Shown: positions 45,552 to 53,566 of the stretch, piece by piece
Layout of the letters: every line of letters starts with the position of its first letter
How positions within the stretch are numbered: position 1 is the first letter of the stretch
Assembly (NCBI RefSeq): GCF_000621625.1
Contig: NZ_JHXV01000027.1
Location: forward strand, 1 to 64,000
DNA: 64,000 bases
Direction: 5' to 3'
From: Crocinitomix catalasitica ATCC 23190
Lineage (GTDB): Bacteria; Bacteroidota; Bacteroidia; Flavobacteriales_D; Crocinitomicaceae
Notes under the pieces: generated by a model
The model's input: the letters and a program-made list of their open reading frames with translations, nothing else
What the model was told of the DNA's origin: nothing
Database searches by the model: none
Program-made: the position numbers and the translations under genes

Positions 45552-45742
45552 ATAACGTGTATAAAATATAGCTAGTAAGTGCTAAATCGATAGGTTTGTG
45601 TTTATTTGCAAAGACCGCCAAATTTTTAAATTTGGCTTTTAAAAATGATAAGTTAAAAACAAAATCTAAAAATTCGGCTCTGTGTTTATCCGAAAAATTA
45701 GCGTTTTTTTTATACGCTACGTTCCGTACACAAGACCGTTAT
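45552..45742. repeat. Fold-back cassette-boundary element, type A (diverged)
   Basis: Left ATAACGTGTATAAAATATAGC and right CGTTAT are inverted, and the right arm contains GCGTTTTTTTTATAC. An inner palindrome GCCAAATTT/AAATTTGGC (45617-45636) pairs without mismatch. It ends 11 bp before the next start codon. An open frame that runs through the right arm into the next gene is not coding there. Confidence 0.45.
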
Positions 45743-45753
45743 CAATAATAAAA

Positions 45754-46743
45754 ATGAAATTTTTAAACTCATTCATATTAATACTTTTAACGTGCTTGAC
45801 CTCTTGTAAAAGTGAGGTCCAAGAAAAAGAACCTACCCAAAGCTCTGAAGCAATAAAAATTGCGATAGATCAAAACAATACTGAAACGAAAATCCATGCG
45901 GATAGTCTAGTGAAAATTAAAACAATTAATCAATTACGAAGTGAGTTAAAGTTTAAAAGGGATTATTCATGCAGTAGAATTCTTGCATCTCCCTACGAAA
46001 AACGAAATTTGGAAAAGAAAACCACCTATGACTTTTATCCCTTTTCAATTAATTCAATAATTGACATAAATGTAGAAGGCTTCAATCAACTTTTGTCAAA
46101 AGGAGAAAAAACTGGATATTGTTGCTGCCCTGAAAGAAATATCCTACTCCATTTCCTTGACAAAACTTATAATTACAAAACCTATTATGTAGATACTATC
46201 TCTAACAAGGATAATGTGAGAATATATCAAAGTAGTTACCAATACTCATACATCATAGATAAGTCGGAATGGAACAAATTTTTGAACGAGCAAAACGAGT
46301 TATCATTTATTAAATATTTTGTCACTGATCATAAAAAGGCCAAAGAGATTCATTCATACACAATAGAAAACAACATTCCTATTATTACAAGCAATAGCAC
46401 CTCTAACATGTGGATGAACTACGAGGGGGATTTTGAGTTTACAGTTTCAGCAGTTGGTGAAAAAATTACTGAGCAAGAAATTTATAAAAACATCTATATG
46501 CAATACCCAACTGATGACTACAAAGTCGAAACTATTGGCAGATATCAAATGTGCGGTTCTTATGATGGAAATGATTGTTATGAAGAGTATGTCATAAGGA
46601 TATTCTCGAATAAAGATTTTCATAACAAGTTTAAAACCTACCTCCCTAGATCCTATTTTGATAAAGCAATTGGAACATTCATAGCCGTAGGAAATGTAGA
46701 AGAATTGAACAAAATGGAAAACATTTACCCAAACGATGATTAA
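45754..46743 (+). CDS. Lipoprotein of unknown function
   Basis: A 329-aa lipoprotein from ATG 45754 (MKFLNSFILILLTCLTSC, Cys at residue 18). A frame open from 45682 was trimmed because its first 24 codons lie inside the fold-back element. Cysteine pairs occur in TGYCCCPERN and MCGSYDGNDCYEE. No domain recognised. Confidence 0.6.
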   Translation: MKFLNSFILILLTCLTSCKSEVQEKEPTQSSEAIKIAIDQNNTETKIHADSLVKIKTINQLRSELKFKRDYSCSRILASPYEKRNLEKKTTYDFYPFSINSIIDINVEGFNQLLSKGEKTGYCCCPERNILLHFLDKTYNYKTYYVDTISNKDNVRIYQSSYQYSYIIDKSEWNKFLNEQNELSFIKYFVTDHKKAKEIHSYTIENNIPIITSNSTSNMWMNYEGDFEFTVSAVGEKITEQEIYKNIYMQYPTDDYKVETIGRYQMCGSYDGNDCYEEYVIRIFSNKDFHNKFKTYLPRSYFDKAIGTFIAVGNVEELNKMENIYPNDD

Positions 46744-46750
46744 AAATATT

Positions 46751-46938
46751 GCTAACACTATATAAGAAAACATAGCTAGATTGCGGGTTAAGAAAGTTTC
46801 GAGTTCCATTAAGAGTACGCCAATTCTGCGAATTGAATCGAGGCGGAAAATATACGAGCCAATTCACAGAATTGGCTTGGTGGAAGCTTGAAACTTCACT
46901 ACTTTAAATCCGCTAATATTCTTATACTAACCGCTAAC
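46751..46938. repeat. Fold-back cassette-boundary element, type A (large)
   Basis: Nested inverted repeats: outer GCTAAC/GTTAGC type ends with ATATAAGAAAACATAGC paired to GCTAATATTCTTATACT; then GAAAGTTTCGAG with CTTGAAACTTC; then CCAATTCTGCGAATTG (46820-46835) with CAATTCACAGAATTGG (46860-46875), 15 of 16 pairs. The whole 188 bp could fold into one long hairpin. A partial second element follows at 46960-47035. Confidence 0.6.
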
Positions 46939-47044
46939 TGCACCACAAGTACTTATAACAGTTTAAAATGCAAAATAATAGCGGTATGAACTCGGTTGAT
47001 TTCACCTAAAATTCGCGAAGTGAAAAGCGGGGTTTAGTAAAAAA

Positions 47045-47296
47045 ATGACAAACAAAATGAGCAAATATTCTAGTACGTTTATCACAATATTGATAAATAT
47101 TTTAGCATTAACTGTTATTTACTTTATTCATAATGATTATCTTATACTTGGGTATTTTTTCTTAATGTTAATTTTAGGAATAGTTTTAATTTTCAATCGA
47201 AAGTACAACAAGATTGGAATTGGGTTTCTATTGACGACAGGATTAATGCTAGCATTAGCTATTATTGTGTTTAAATACTTAAGTCATATGCATTGA
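47045..47296 (+). CDS. Small membrane protein of unknown function
   Basis: An 83-aa protein with three hydrophobic helices (about residues 9-27, 31-49 and 57-77). No family recognised. It is the only gene between a fold-back element and a 125-bp promoter-bearing repeat. Confidence 0.5.
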   Translation: MTNKMSKYSSTFITILINILALTVIYFIHNDYLILGYFFLMLILGIVLIFNRKYNKIGIGFLLTTGLMLALAIIVFKYLSHMH

Positions 47297-47319
47297 TTCG
47301 ACAATTAGACTTTCGGTTG

Positions 47320-47444
47320 TTCTCCGCTCCGCAATAGCCGCTGCTTCACCCAAATACCTTAAGGTTACCTAAATTATCTCGTATTTAACTTTGCTGTTTC
47401 CTAAAATAGAAACATTATATTTGGTTAAAACCTAACGATCTAAG
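47320..47444 (+). repeat. 125-bp promoter-bearing direct repeat, copy 1
   Basis: This sequence recurs at 49005-49129 with a single mismatch (CCTAACG versus ACTAACG near the end). It contains a promoter: TTTG (47390-47393) and TATATTTG (47416-47423), 22 bp apart. The two copies begin 1685 bp apart and sit upstream of different genes. Confidence 0.85.
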
Positions 47445-47519
47445 ATTTTTTAAAGAAATGGAGTATCCGATAGTTGTGAGTTATGTACAATATGCGTAGT
47501 TATCCAAAAGTAACAAACT

Positions 47520-48167
47520 GTGAAACTATCTCAAATGAGAATGTTTGTTTCAAATATTAAATTGATAAGATTGCGATTGAAAAAAGTGTTCGATAAAATG
47601 GAAAGAATGAATGCAAATAATATATTAAAAATTGCTTTGACATTACTTGTATTCGGCTATTGTTTTGCAATTTATTGGTACGAAGGAAATGATGATTATA
47701 TTGCTCTACCGTTCCAAATTGCTCTTATTATACTATTTGTTATAGTAAATAAAATTCACTGGAAGGTATCTAATAGATTTCCCACAATCAATATGAATTA
47801 CCCTCAAATCTATTTATTTGGAATCCTTTCAACTATATATCTGATTATGGGATTAGTAGATTTATATCAAGGAGACTATATTTTTACCGCTTACAATTCT
47901 AACATCGGGTTTTCTTTATTATGGCTCTTTTTTGCATATGTGGCAAGGAAAAAAGTATTGATAATTACAAAAAAGGGTGAATTGCGTTATGGGAATAAAA
48001 ATATAATAATTGAAAATGATGATTTTTTTCAGATTTTTCCTGAAAAACTGCTTATTTCGACTCGAAATGAAACTCTAGAGATAGAAATCAATCATTTGAG
48101 TGACTTACAAAAACGATCACTAGAAAACCAACTAAAACAGGGTAAAAAAGTACATAACACAAAATAA
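47520..48167 (+). CDS. Membrane protein of unknown function
   Basis: A 215-aa protein starting at GTG 47520, although an ATG at 47535 or 47601 is possible. Four hydrophobic helices (near residues 37-52, 58-72, 94-111 and 121-140) are followed by a soluble tail with IENDDFFQIFPEKLLISTRN, which resembles PH-like membrane proteins. No family named. Confidence 0.5.
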   Translation: MKLSQMRMFVSNIKLIRLRLKKVFDKMERMNANNILKIALTLLVFGYCFAIYWYEGNDDYIALPFQIALIILFVIVNKIHWKVSNRFPTINMNYPQIYLFGILSTIYLIMGLVDLYQGDYIFTAYNSNIGFSLLWLFFAYVARKKVLIITKKGELRYGNKNIIIENDDFFQIFPEKLLISTRNETLEIEINHLSDLQKRSLENQLKQGKKVHNTK

Positions 48168-48206
48168 ATATCAGCCCGCCAAAGGCTGGCCGACAGCATA
48201 AATGCT
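48167..48206 (+). repeat. 40-bp repeat, copy 1
   Basis: AATATCAGCCCGCC and CATAAATGCT bracket a GC-rich middle; the sequence recurs at 60444-60483 with 36 of 40 bases identical. Its GGC/GCC-rich centre can fold. It begins in the last codon of one gene and ends 60 bp before the SUKH gene. Confidence 0.75.
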
Positions 48207-48266
48207 TATATTTATTCAAACGGTATTAGGTTGTTAGGCACAAGCTGAACACTTTCAATTCAAAAT

Positions 48267-48989
48267 ATGAATCCAAAGCAAAAATTAGAATCTATTTTAA
48301 ATAACGAATACAAATCCGGAGATGGAGATTCATATAAAGTAGAATTGTTGGATGGAATGACCAGCTTAGAAATTACTGAATATAAAAAACAGTTACCAAA
48401 CAATTTTCTTCCTACTGAAATAGAAGAACTTTTAAAGTTCAGTAAAGGTTTTGAATTTTTCGGATTAGAAGAAGTTAGATTTGACTCATTTGGACATTTT
48501 GGTTTTGAAGAAATGTTTCCTAATTCAATCCAACTTGCTGGAGATGGATTTGGAAATTTTTGGATTCTTGACATTGACGCAAACGGAAATTGGAATTCAG
48601 TTTATTATGTTTGTCACGACCCAGCAGTTATTGTAAAACATTCCGAAAATTTAAGTCAATTTATTGAACAGATTGACGAATATGGAAAAAAAGGAAATGA
48701 ATCTATTCTTGACGTAATTCACGAACAAACCGTGATGGAAATTTGGACTGATAAAGTCGGAATTATGGAAAAGAACCAAAAAAAATATGATTTTGAAAAT
48801 GGGCAAATTCAACTTCCTGAAATTTTCCTAGTTGCTGACTTGACAAACGAACCAATAAAAGCTGGGTTTCCTTGGGGAAAATCTGGTGCTAATACTAAAA
48901 TATTAAGACCGACAGATAAACCGATTTGGATTGTAGAGAAAAAAGTAAAACAAGGATTTCTATCAAGATTATTCGGAAGAAAAAAATAA
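48267..48989 (+). CDS. SMI1/KNR4 (SUKH) family protein
   Basis: A 240-aa cytosolic protein. The SUKH core is seen in SLEITEYKKQLPNNFLPTEI, then LLKFSKGFEFFGLEEVRF and IQLAGDGFGNFWILDIDANG (residues 35-115). SUKH proteins are often immunity proteins of contact-dependent toxins, but no toxin gene is near. The C-terminal 80 residues, ending in FLSRLFGRKK, are an extension. Possibly an orphan immunity gene. Confidence 0.88.
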   Translation: MNPKQKLESILNNEYKSGDGDSYKVELLDGMTSLEITEYKKQLPNNFLPTEIEELLKFSKGFEFFGLEEVRFDSFGHFGFEEMFPNSIQLAGDGFGNFWILDIDANGNWNSVYYVCHDPAVIVKHSENLSQFIEQIDEYGKKGNESILDVIHEQTVMEIWTDKVGIMEKNQKKYDFENGQIQLPEIFLVADLTNEPIKAGFPWGKSGANTKILRPTDKPIWIVEKKVKQGFLSRLFGRKK

Positions 48990-49004
48990 AACCAGAGACC
49001 TAAC

Positions 49005-49129
49005 TTCTCCGCTCCGCAATAGCCGCTGCTTCACCCAAATACCTTAAGGTTACCTAAATTATCTCGTATTTAACTTTGCTGTTTCCTAAAATAGAAACAT
49101 TATATTTGGTTAAAAACTAACGATCTAAG
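49005..49129 (+). repeat. 125-bp promoter-bearing direct repeat, copy 2
   Basis: Nearly identical to 47320-47444. Here TATATTTG lies at 49101-49108, and the leader to the ATG at 49203 is about 90 nt. Confidence 0.85.
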
Positions 49130-49202
49130 TCCTAAATAAGATCCATTTATAAAAAAGGAATAACATACATATATTTGATCTTAGGTTTTTAACAGTAATA
49201 AC

Positions 49203-49739
49203 ATGAAATTATTTGGAACTATAGCGATACTAGCAATTTTCTTATCTCCACATGAGAGAGAATGCACAATTACCAATAAAGGATTAAATAATATTATCGT
49301 TGATTCATCTTTGCTTAAAGATGTAAAGGACGATTTCGGGGCAATGAGTTCAGCTAAGGAATGGCAAAACTCTGTGGAGCTGGAAATATTTGGAAATTAT
49401 CGGTTTAGTAAAACTTCTGAAAATCAAGGGATAATATTTTATGCAGAAAGGAAAAAGGGAAAGAAAATAATTAATGATATTGTACTAACCGAAGGATGTC
49501 CATGTAAAACTAAAGATGGGATAAGAATAGGTAGCACATATGGCGACCTTAGCAAAGTGTTAGGTCAACCATACTTCAATAATGACAAAAGAAAACCGTC
49601 AAGATCATATGAACCAAATATGTATTTTAAACAAGAAAAAGGAGGCCTTAGTCTTCAAATAACATACAACAACTTTTATTTTACCATGAGTAGTACTGAT
49701 ACAACTGAAGCTAAAATTAATAGAATTAGAATATTCTAA
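49203..49739 (+). CDS. Probable exported protein of unknown function
   Basis: A 178-aa protein with a short hydrophobic N-terminus (MKLFGTIAILAIFLS), not a clear signal. The centre has CPCKTKDGIRIGSTYGDLSK, which resembles the small BamE/SmpA-like motif GxxxxxVxxxLG. Family not named. It is driven by the second 125-bp repeat. Confidence 0.5.
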   Translation: MKLFGTIAILAIFLSPHERECTITNKGLNNIIVDSSLLKDVKDDFGAMSSAKEWQNSVELEIFGNYRFSKTSENQGIIFYAERKKGKKIINDIVLTEGCPCKTKDGIRIGSTYGDLSKVLGQPYFNNDKRKPSRSYEPNMYFKQEKGGLSLQITYNNFYFTMSSTDTTEAKINRIRIF

Positions 49740-49772
49740 CAACTGCAATCAAAACCTAAACCTTAATACCAC

Positions 49773-49787
49773 TTCGTACCTTACAGC
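49773..49787 (+). repeat. 15-bp repeat shared with 309-323
   Basis: TTCGTACCTTACAGC occurs here and at 309-323, next to the IS1182 fragment. In both places the next bases are similar (GCAAATTTGC versus GGAAATTTAG). It is too short for a strong claim but matches the pattern of boundary sequences. Confidence 0.4.
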
Positions 49788-49828
49788 GCGGAAATTTAGC
49801 CAAGCCGCAAATCTTAAAAAAATAAAAT

Positions 49829-50284
49829 TTGAAATTTAGAATAACAATAGTTTTCGTTTTGAGTGTCTTTGCATTATTTGCACAAAAAGAACACAATCTG
49901 AGTCAATTCTATGGTGTAGAATTAGGTTTCAAAAAAGGTTCATATGGTAGTGATACAATACAAATTACTCCGCTTGAAGAAATAGATACGATTGGAATGA
50001 GATATTCCATAGAAAAAATAGAGAAGTATTCTGAATACCGTGAGACAGAACGTTTCGTACTTGATAGTACAGGAGCTGTTACGAATTATATTTTTTTTAT
50101 AAACTGCCCTGTAGGTGAATGGTTACCAACCTTACTTGAATTCGAAATAAGAGAAGATAAACTCTTTATGTTAGTGGAATATAATTATTTTCATGGAGGG
50201 GAAGAACCGATACTCAAGGAATATTTTTGGAATATAGATTTTTTTTCGGACCACGAAATTCGACTTAGTAGAAATAAAAAATGA
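49829..50284 (+). CDS. Exported protein of unknown function
   Basis: A 151-aa protein starting at TTG 49829 with a signal peptide (KFRITIVFVLSVFALFAQ). It contains FINCPVGEWLPTLLEFEI and a tyrosine-rich end. Its stop codon overlaps the next start (ATGA). No family recognised. Confidence 0.5.
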   Translation: MKFRITIVFVLSVFALFAQKEHNLSQFYGVELGFKKGSYGSDTIQITPLEEIDTIGMRYSIEKIEKYSEYRETERFVLDSTGAVTNYIFFINCPVGEWLPTLLEFEIREDKLFMLVEYNYFHGGEEPILKEYFWNIDFFSDHEIRLSRNKK

Positions 50285-50820
50285 AACAGATACTAATAAT
50301 TTTCATCGTATTTATTTGGGGTAAAATTGGATTTGGACAAGAGAATGATGATACTTGGAAATATCTAGACTCAGTTTTAACTGAAACAAAATTGGTTCAA
50401 GAAATAAATAATGACAGTATTACTGCTCTAATGATTTTCTATAATGTTTATGAAACTGGAGGTGGAGAAGCAAAAGGGTTTCTAGTTGATAATAATATTC
50501 CGGGTGGAAAAATCGATAACGACCTTTCAATTCCTAATTGTACTGACAGTTGTGATATTAGAATGGAAACATATGCATATTCGGATAGTTTATTCATAAT
50601 CAAATACAAATGGAAAGGATCAGAAAACTTCATCACCGATACTTGCTACCTTTTTCATTACAATGGAAGTTATATGGCATATTCTAAAGGAATCTATAAT
50701 AATAAAACCTTAAAGTTGACTCAATATCAATGGTATCTTGGCCCAGCTTCTACTGACCAAAGAGAAGTAATTCTAATTTGCTCGCGTGAAAGGAAGAAAA
50801 CCATCTTTTATTTAAATTAA
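50281..50820 (+). CDS. Exported protein of unknown function
   Basis: A 179-aa protein with a signal peptide (MKQILIIFIVFIWGKIGFGQ). The centre has IPNCTDSCDIRMETYAYSD, a likely disulfide pair. It is translationally coupled to the gene before it by ATGA. No family recognised. Confidence 0.5.
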   Translation: MKQILIIFIVFIWGKIGFGQENDDTWKYLDSVLTETKLVQEINNDSITALMIFYNVYETGGGEAKGFLVDNNIPGGKIDNDLSIPNCTDSCDIRMETYAYSDSLFIIKYKWKGSENFITDTCYLFHYNGSYMAYSKGIYNNKTLKLTQYQWYLGPASTDQREVILICSRERKKTIFYLN

Positions 50821-50848
50821 AAAACACAATCTTTTGAAAAAAGAGAAA

Positions 50849-51217
50849 ATGGATAATAATGAGATCTTAGACGAGGAATTAACAGGAAATATTGACGAGA
50901 AACTTAAAACGGACGCAAAAAGATATCTCGTAAGGATTTTGGTGTTAATCGTTATTAATACCATACTTTTTGGACTTCTAATAAAAGGCCCAAGAAGTAC
51001 TGCTGATAATTTTCTAGCAGCTTTAAATGCGAACTTATTAGGCTTTAATATTTTAGGATTTTTACTGGGAGCTTTAGTGGCTTTATTCCCATTTAAAAAT
51101 CTTCCCTATAAAAAGAAGTATTTAAGAGCTTCTCTTTTGACAATTCTAACTATTCAAATAATTTTCGCTGTTGTATTTATCCCAATTGGTTTAATGACAT
51201 TAATGGGCTGGTACTAA
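50849..51217 (+). CDS. Small membrane protein of unknown function
   Basis: A 122-aa protein from ATG 50849; an in-frame TTG at 50834 is also possible. After an acidic N-terminal tail there are three helices (about residues 25-43, 58-76 and 88-112). No family recognised. It follows the preceding gene closely. Confidence 0.5.
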   Translation: MDNNEILDEELTGNIDEKLKTDAKRYLVRILVLIVINTILFGLLIKGPRSTADNFLAALNANLLGFNILGFLLGALVALFPFKNLPYKKKYLRASLLTILTIQIIFAVVFIPIGLMTLMGWY

Positions 51218-51257
51218 AAAAGAAATTCTAGGTTTAAGTAGATGTTCACCATCAACT

Positions 51258-51286
51258 TTCAGTCAACCTCTCGGATAACGAAGAAA
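51258..51286 (+). repeat. 29-bp degenerate repeat, copy 4
   Basis: TTCAGTCAACCTCTC followed by GGATAACGAAGAAA. It is aligned without gaps to the copies at 5049, 13602 and 15750. It lies 56 bp upstream of the DTW-domain gene. Confidence 0.65.
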
Positions 51287-51342
51287 AATGTATAATTTTA
51301 TTCGACCGTATAGCCAATTAGAAAATTAAAGAAATCAATAAC

Positions 51343-52062
51343 TTGCAAGTAGAAATAAAAAAAACAAAAATTCAATGTTACAAATGCATGAGGCCTTCAA
51401 GTACATGTATTTGCCAATTCATCAGTCCTGCCCAGACCAAGACGCGTTTTATTATTTTGATGCACCCAATGGAGTACAAAAAAGAAAAAAACGGAACCGG
51501 GCATATGACGAGGCTTCAACTTGAAAACTCGGAAATTATAGTGGGTGTCGATTTCACGGATAATGATCGTGTTAATGAAATATTGAATCAAGAAAATGCG
51601 GCTTCATTTTTACTCTATCCAGGAAAATGTAGTTTCAACTTATCAGTTAGAAAAGGTGCAGAAATTAATTCGTTTATGGGTGAAAACCCACACATTTTCA
51701 TTCTTGATGGAACGTGGCCCTGTGCCCGAAAAATGTTGAAGCTAAGTACGAATTTACAGGATCTAAAACGAGTGAGTTTTGACAATGAAATCAAATCGAA
51801 ATTCATTATCAAGCAGCAGCCAGAACCGCTCTGTTTGAGTACAATTGAATCCGTTTATACTGTCTTGAATTTATTGAACGAAGGTGGCGTTGAAAACTGT
51901 GAAACGAAAGATTTCCTGATGCCTTTTGAAAAAATGATTGCATATCAACTCGCATATATGCTAAATGCCAATAATTCAAACGATCCTACAATAGTGAACA
52001 AAGAGATACTGCCTAAGACGTCTTATAGGAAAAGGCAGGAAAGAAATATTATTTTAGAATAG
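51343..52062 (+). CDS. DTW-domain tRNA-uridine aminocarboxypropyltransferase
   Basis: A 239-aa protein starting at TTG 51343. A Cys cluster (CYKCMRPSSTCICQF, residues 12-26) binds zinc, followed by ILMHPMEYKKEKNGTG and the signature LDGTWPCARKML (about 122). DTW proteins (TapT, earlier YfiP) add the acp group of SAM to uridine at position 47 in tRNA. Length is normal. The Cys pattern is CxxC..CxC. It lies after the 29-bp repeat and is otherwise alone. Confidence 0.9.
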   Translation: MQVEIKKTKIQCYKCMRPSSTCICQFISPAQTKTRFIILMHPMEYKKEKNGTGHMTRLQLENSEIIVGVDFTDNDRVNEILNQENAASFLLYPGKCSFNLSVRKGAEINSFMGENPHIFILDGTWPCARKMLKLSTNLQDLKRVSFDNEIKSKFIIKQQPEPLCLSTIESVYTVLNLLNEGGVENCETKDFLMPFEKMIAYQLAYMLNANNSNDPTIVNKEILPKTSYRKRQERNIILE

Positions 52063-52372
52063 GAGGGGTGGATGATTTTTTTGATGTTGATTAGATCATA
52101 AATTGAAGTAACGAACTTCTAATTACCAACTTTTGCGAACTTATGTAATCACTGATAAGTATTATAGCTTATTGTCGGAAAACGAAACCATTTCCCCATC
52201 AAAATTCAAATTTCTTTTTTCAGTATTAATAATCAGTTACTTAATAGTATTTAATTAGAAAACTTATATTTGATAAAACAACTTAATTGCATTTTCTTAA
52301 CTGAGGAAAAGGTTTATATCGCCGAAAAACAATACTTCAAAGCGGGAACATGCACTAGGGAAAGGAATTGAT
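52063..52372. other. 310-bp interval with promoter
   Basis: No gene is present. The only recognised content is the promoter motif TATATTTG at 52265-52272 in the same context as at 44651. Confidence 0.45.
52265..52272 (+). promoter_or_regulatory. -7 element TATATTTG upstream of the NTF2-like gene
   Basis: It lies in AAAACTTATATTTGATAAAA, identical to the promoter of the DUF6090 gene over 20 bp. The leader to the ATG at 52373 would be about 95 nt. Confidence 0.5.
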
Positions 52373-52792
52373 ATGAATAAAGAAATAATCGAAAGGTTTA
52401 AAGCATATTTCATCGAATTGGATTTAGGTGATGTTTCAATGCTGAATGAGTTTTACGCAGATGAGATCATTTTTAAAGATCCTATTCACGCTATAAATGG
52501 AATTGATAATCTCCGTGAATATTTTAAAAAATTGAATGATAATTTAAATGCAGGCTCATTTCAATTTATGGATGAATCTGTCGTAGATAATAAGGTTTAT
52601 TTAAGTTGGGAGTTAAATCTTCAATTAAAGCGCCCTAAAAATAATGTTAAAGCTTCCGGAATATCGGTATTGGTAATTGATGACAAGATAATTAGTCATA
52701 GAGATTATTTTGATGCGGGAGAGTTATTCTATGAAAACATTCCTGTTTTGGGAAGTATAATTCGTTCCCTGAAAAAGAAAATCGCGAAATAG
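52373..52792 (+). CDS. NTF2-like (SnoaL-type) protein
   Basis: A 139-aa cytosolic protein with the cone-shaped NTF2 fold signature: EIIERFKAYFIELD, then LNEFYADEIIFKDPIHAING and SHRDYFDAGELFYENIP at the end. The fold is used by small isomerases, hydrolases and binding proteins; this one has no assigned substrate. It has its own promoter. Confidence 0.85.
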   Translation: MNKEIIERFKAYFIELDLGDVSMLNEFYADEIIFKDPIHAINGIDNLREYFKKLNDNLNAGSFQFMDESVVDNKVYLSWELNLQLKRPKNNVKASGISVLVIDDKIISHRDYFDAGELFYENIPVLGSIIRSLKKKIAK

Positions 52793-52908
52793 ATCGAATG
52801 ATGTAATCTATAATAGGAAAGTGTTATGGAGAATCAAAATGAGATAGTAAGTACGCTTGATGTGTCATAGAGCAACTCAAAAAAAATAACGAAACAGAAT
52901 CCTTAGAT

Positions 52909-53460
52909 ATGAATAATAGACTTACCAAACTCAAGAAGAAACAGCAGTTCGTAAAAATCTACATCTCAGATGCTGATGATGTTGCCATTACACACTTTAG
53001 TGGAATTGTGCTAGATCATAATAAAGATTTTGTAATGATGCTTGATTTTCATGACTTCCGAAGTGATGGTTATGTAGTTATTCGTAAAAAAGATATCTAT
53101 GAAATTAAACGAACTAAAAATGAAAAATTTTTGCAAGAAATAATGGAAAAAGAAGGCATTCTCAAAGAATCATTTAAACATCTAAAAACGATAAGTCTAA
53201 GTACAATGGAGAGAATGTTTAAACAACTTAAAGAAAAAGGGTTACCAATAATTATTGAACGGAGGTATAAAGATGAGGACATATTTCAAATAGGACCGAT
53301 TGACTCTATAGAAAAAAAAGTAGTACGCATTCGTTATTTTAATGCGCGTGGGGAGTATGATCATAAACCAGTTCGGTCCAATTTTAAAACCATAACATTT
53401 TTCCGAGTTGGGGATTTATATTCAGAATTATCCCACAAGTACGCTAGAATAGTTAAGTAA
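52909..53460 (+). CDS. Protein of unknown function with SH3-like N-terminal half
   Basis: A 183-aa cytosolic protein. The first 70 residues (VKIYISDADDVAITHFSGIV, FVMMLDFHDFRSDGYVVIRK) resemble small SH3/Sm-like beta barrels. The C-terminal half repeats a similar pattern (LPIIIERRYKDEDIFQIGPI). No family named. Confidence 0.5.
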   Translation: MNNRLTKLKKKQQFVKIYISDADDVAITHFSGIVLDHNKDFVMMLDFHDFRSDGYVVIRKKDIYEIKRTKNEKFLQEIMEKEGILKESFKHLKTISLSTMERMFKQLKEKGLPIIIERRYKDEDIFQIGPIDSIEKKVVRIRYFNARGEYDHKPVRSNFKTITFFRVGDLYSELSHKYARIVK

Positions 53461-53566
53461 CGTTATCTTCTACAATTCACTGAAGGAATATGGGGCTGTG
53501 TTCAATAAGAATTTAGTGTCTTATAATCCACTAATTGACAAGTAAAAAAAACTATAAACATAATAA

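Noticed and set aside
46447-46809. Minus-strand frame of 120 codons
   Set aside because: It overlaps the lipoprotein gene and a fold-back element; no homology-like features.
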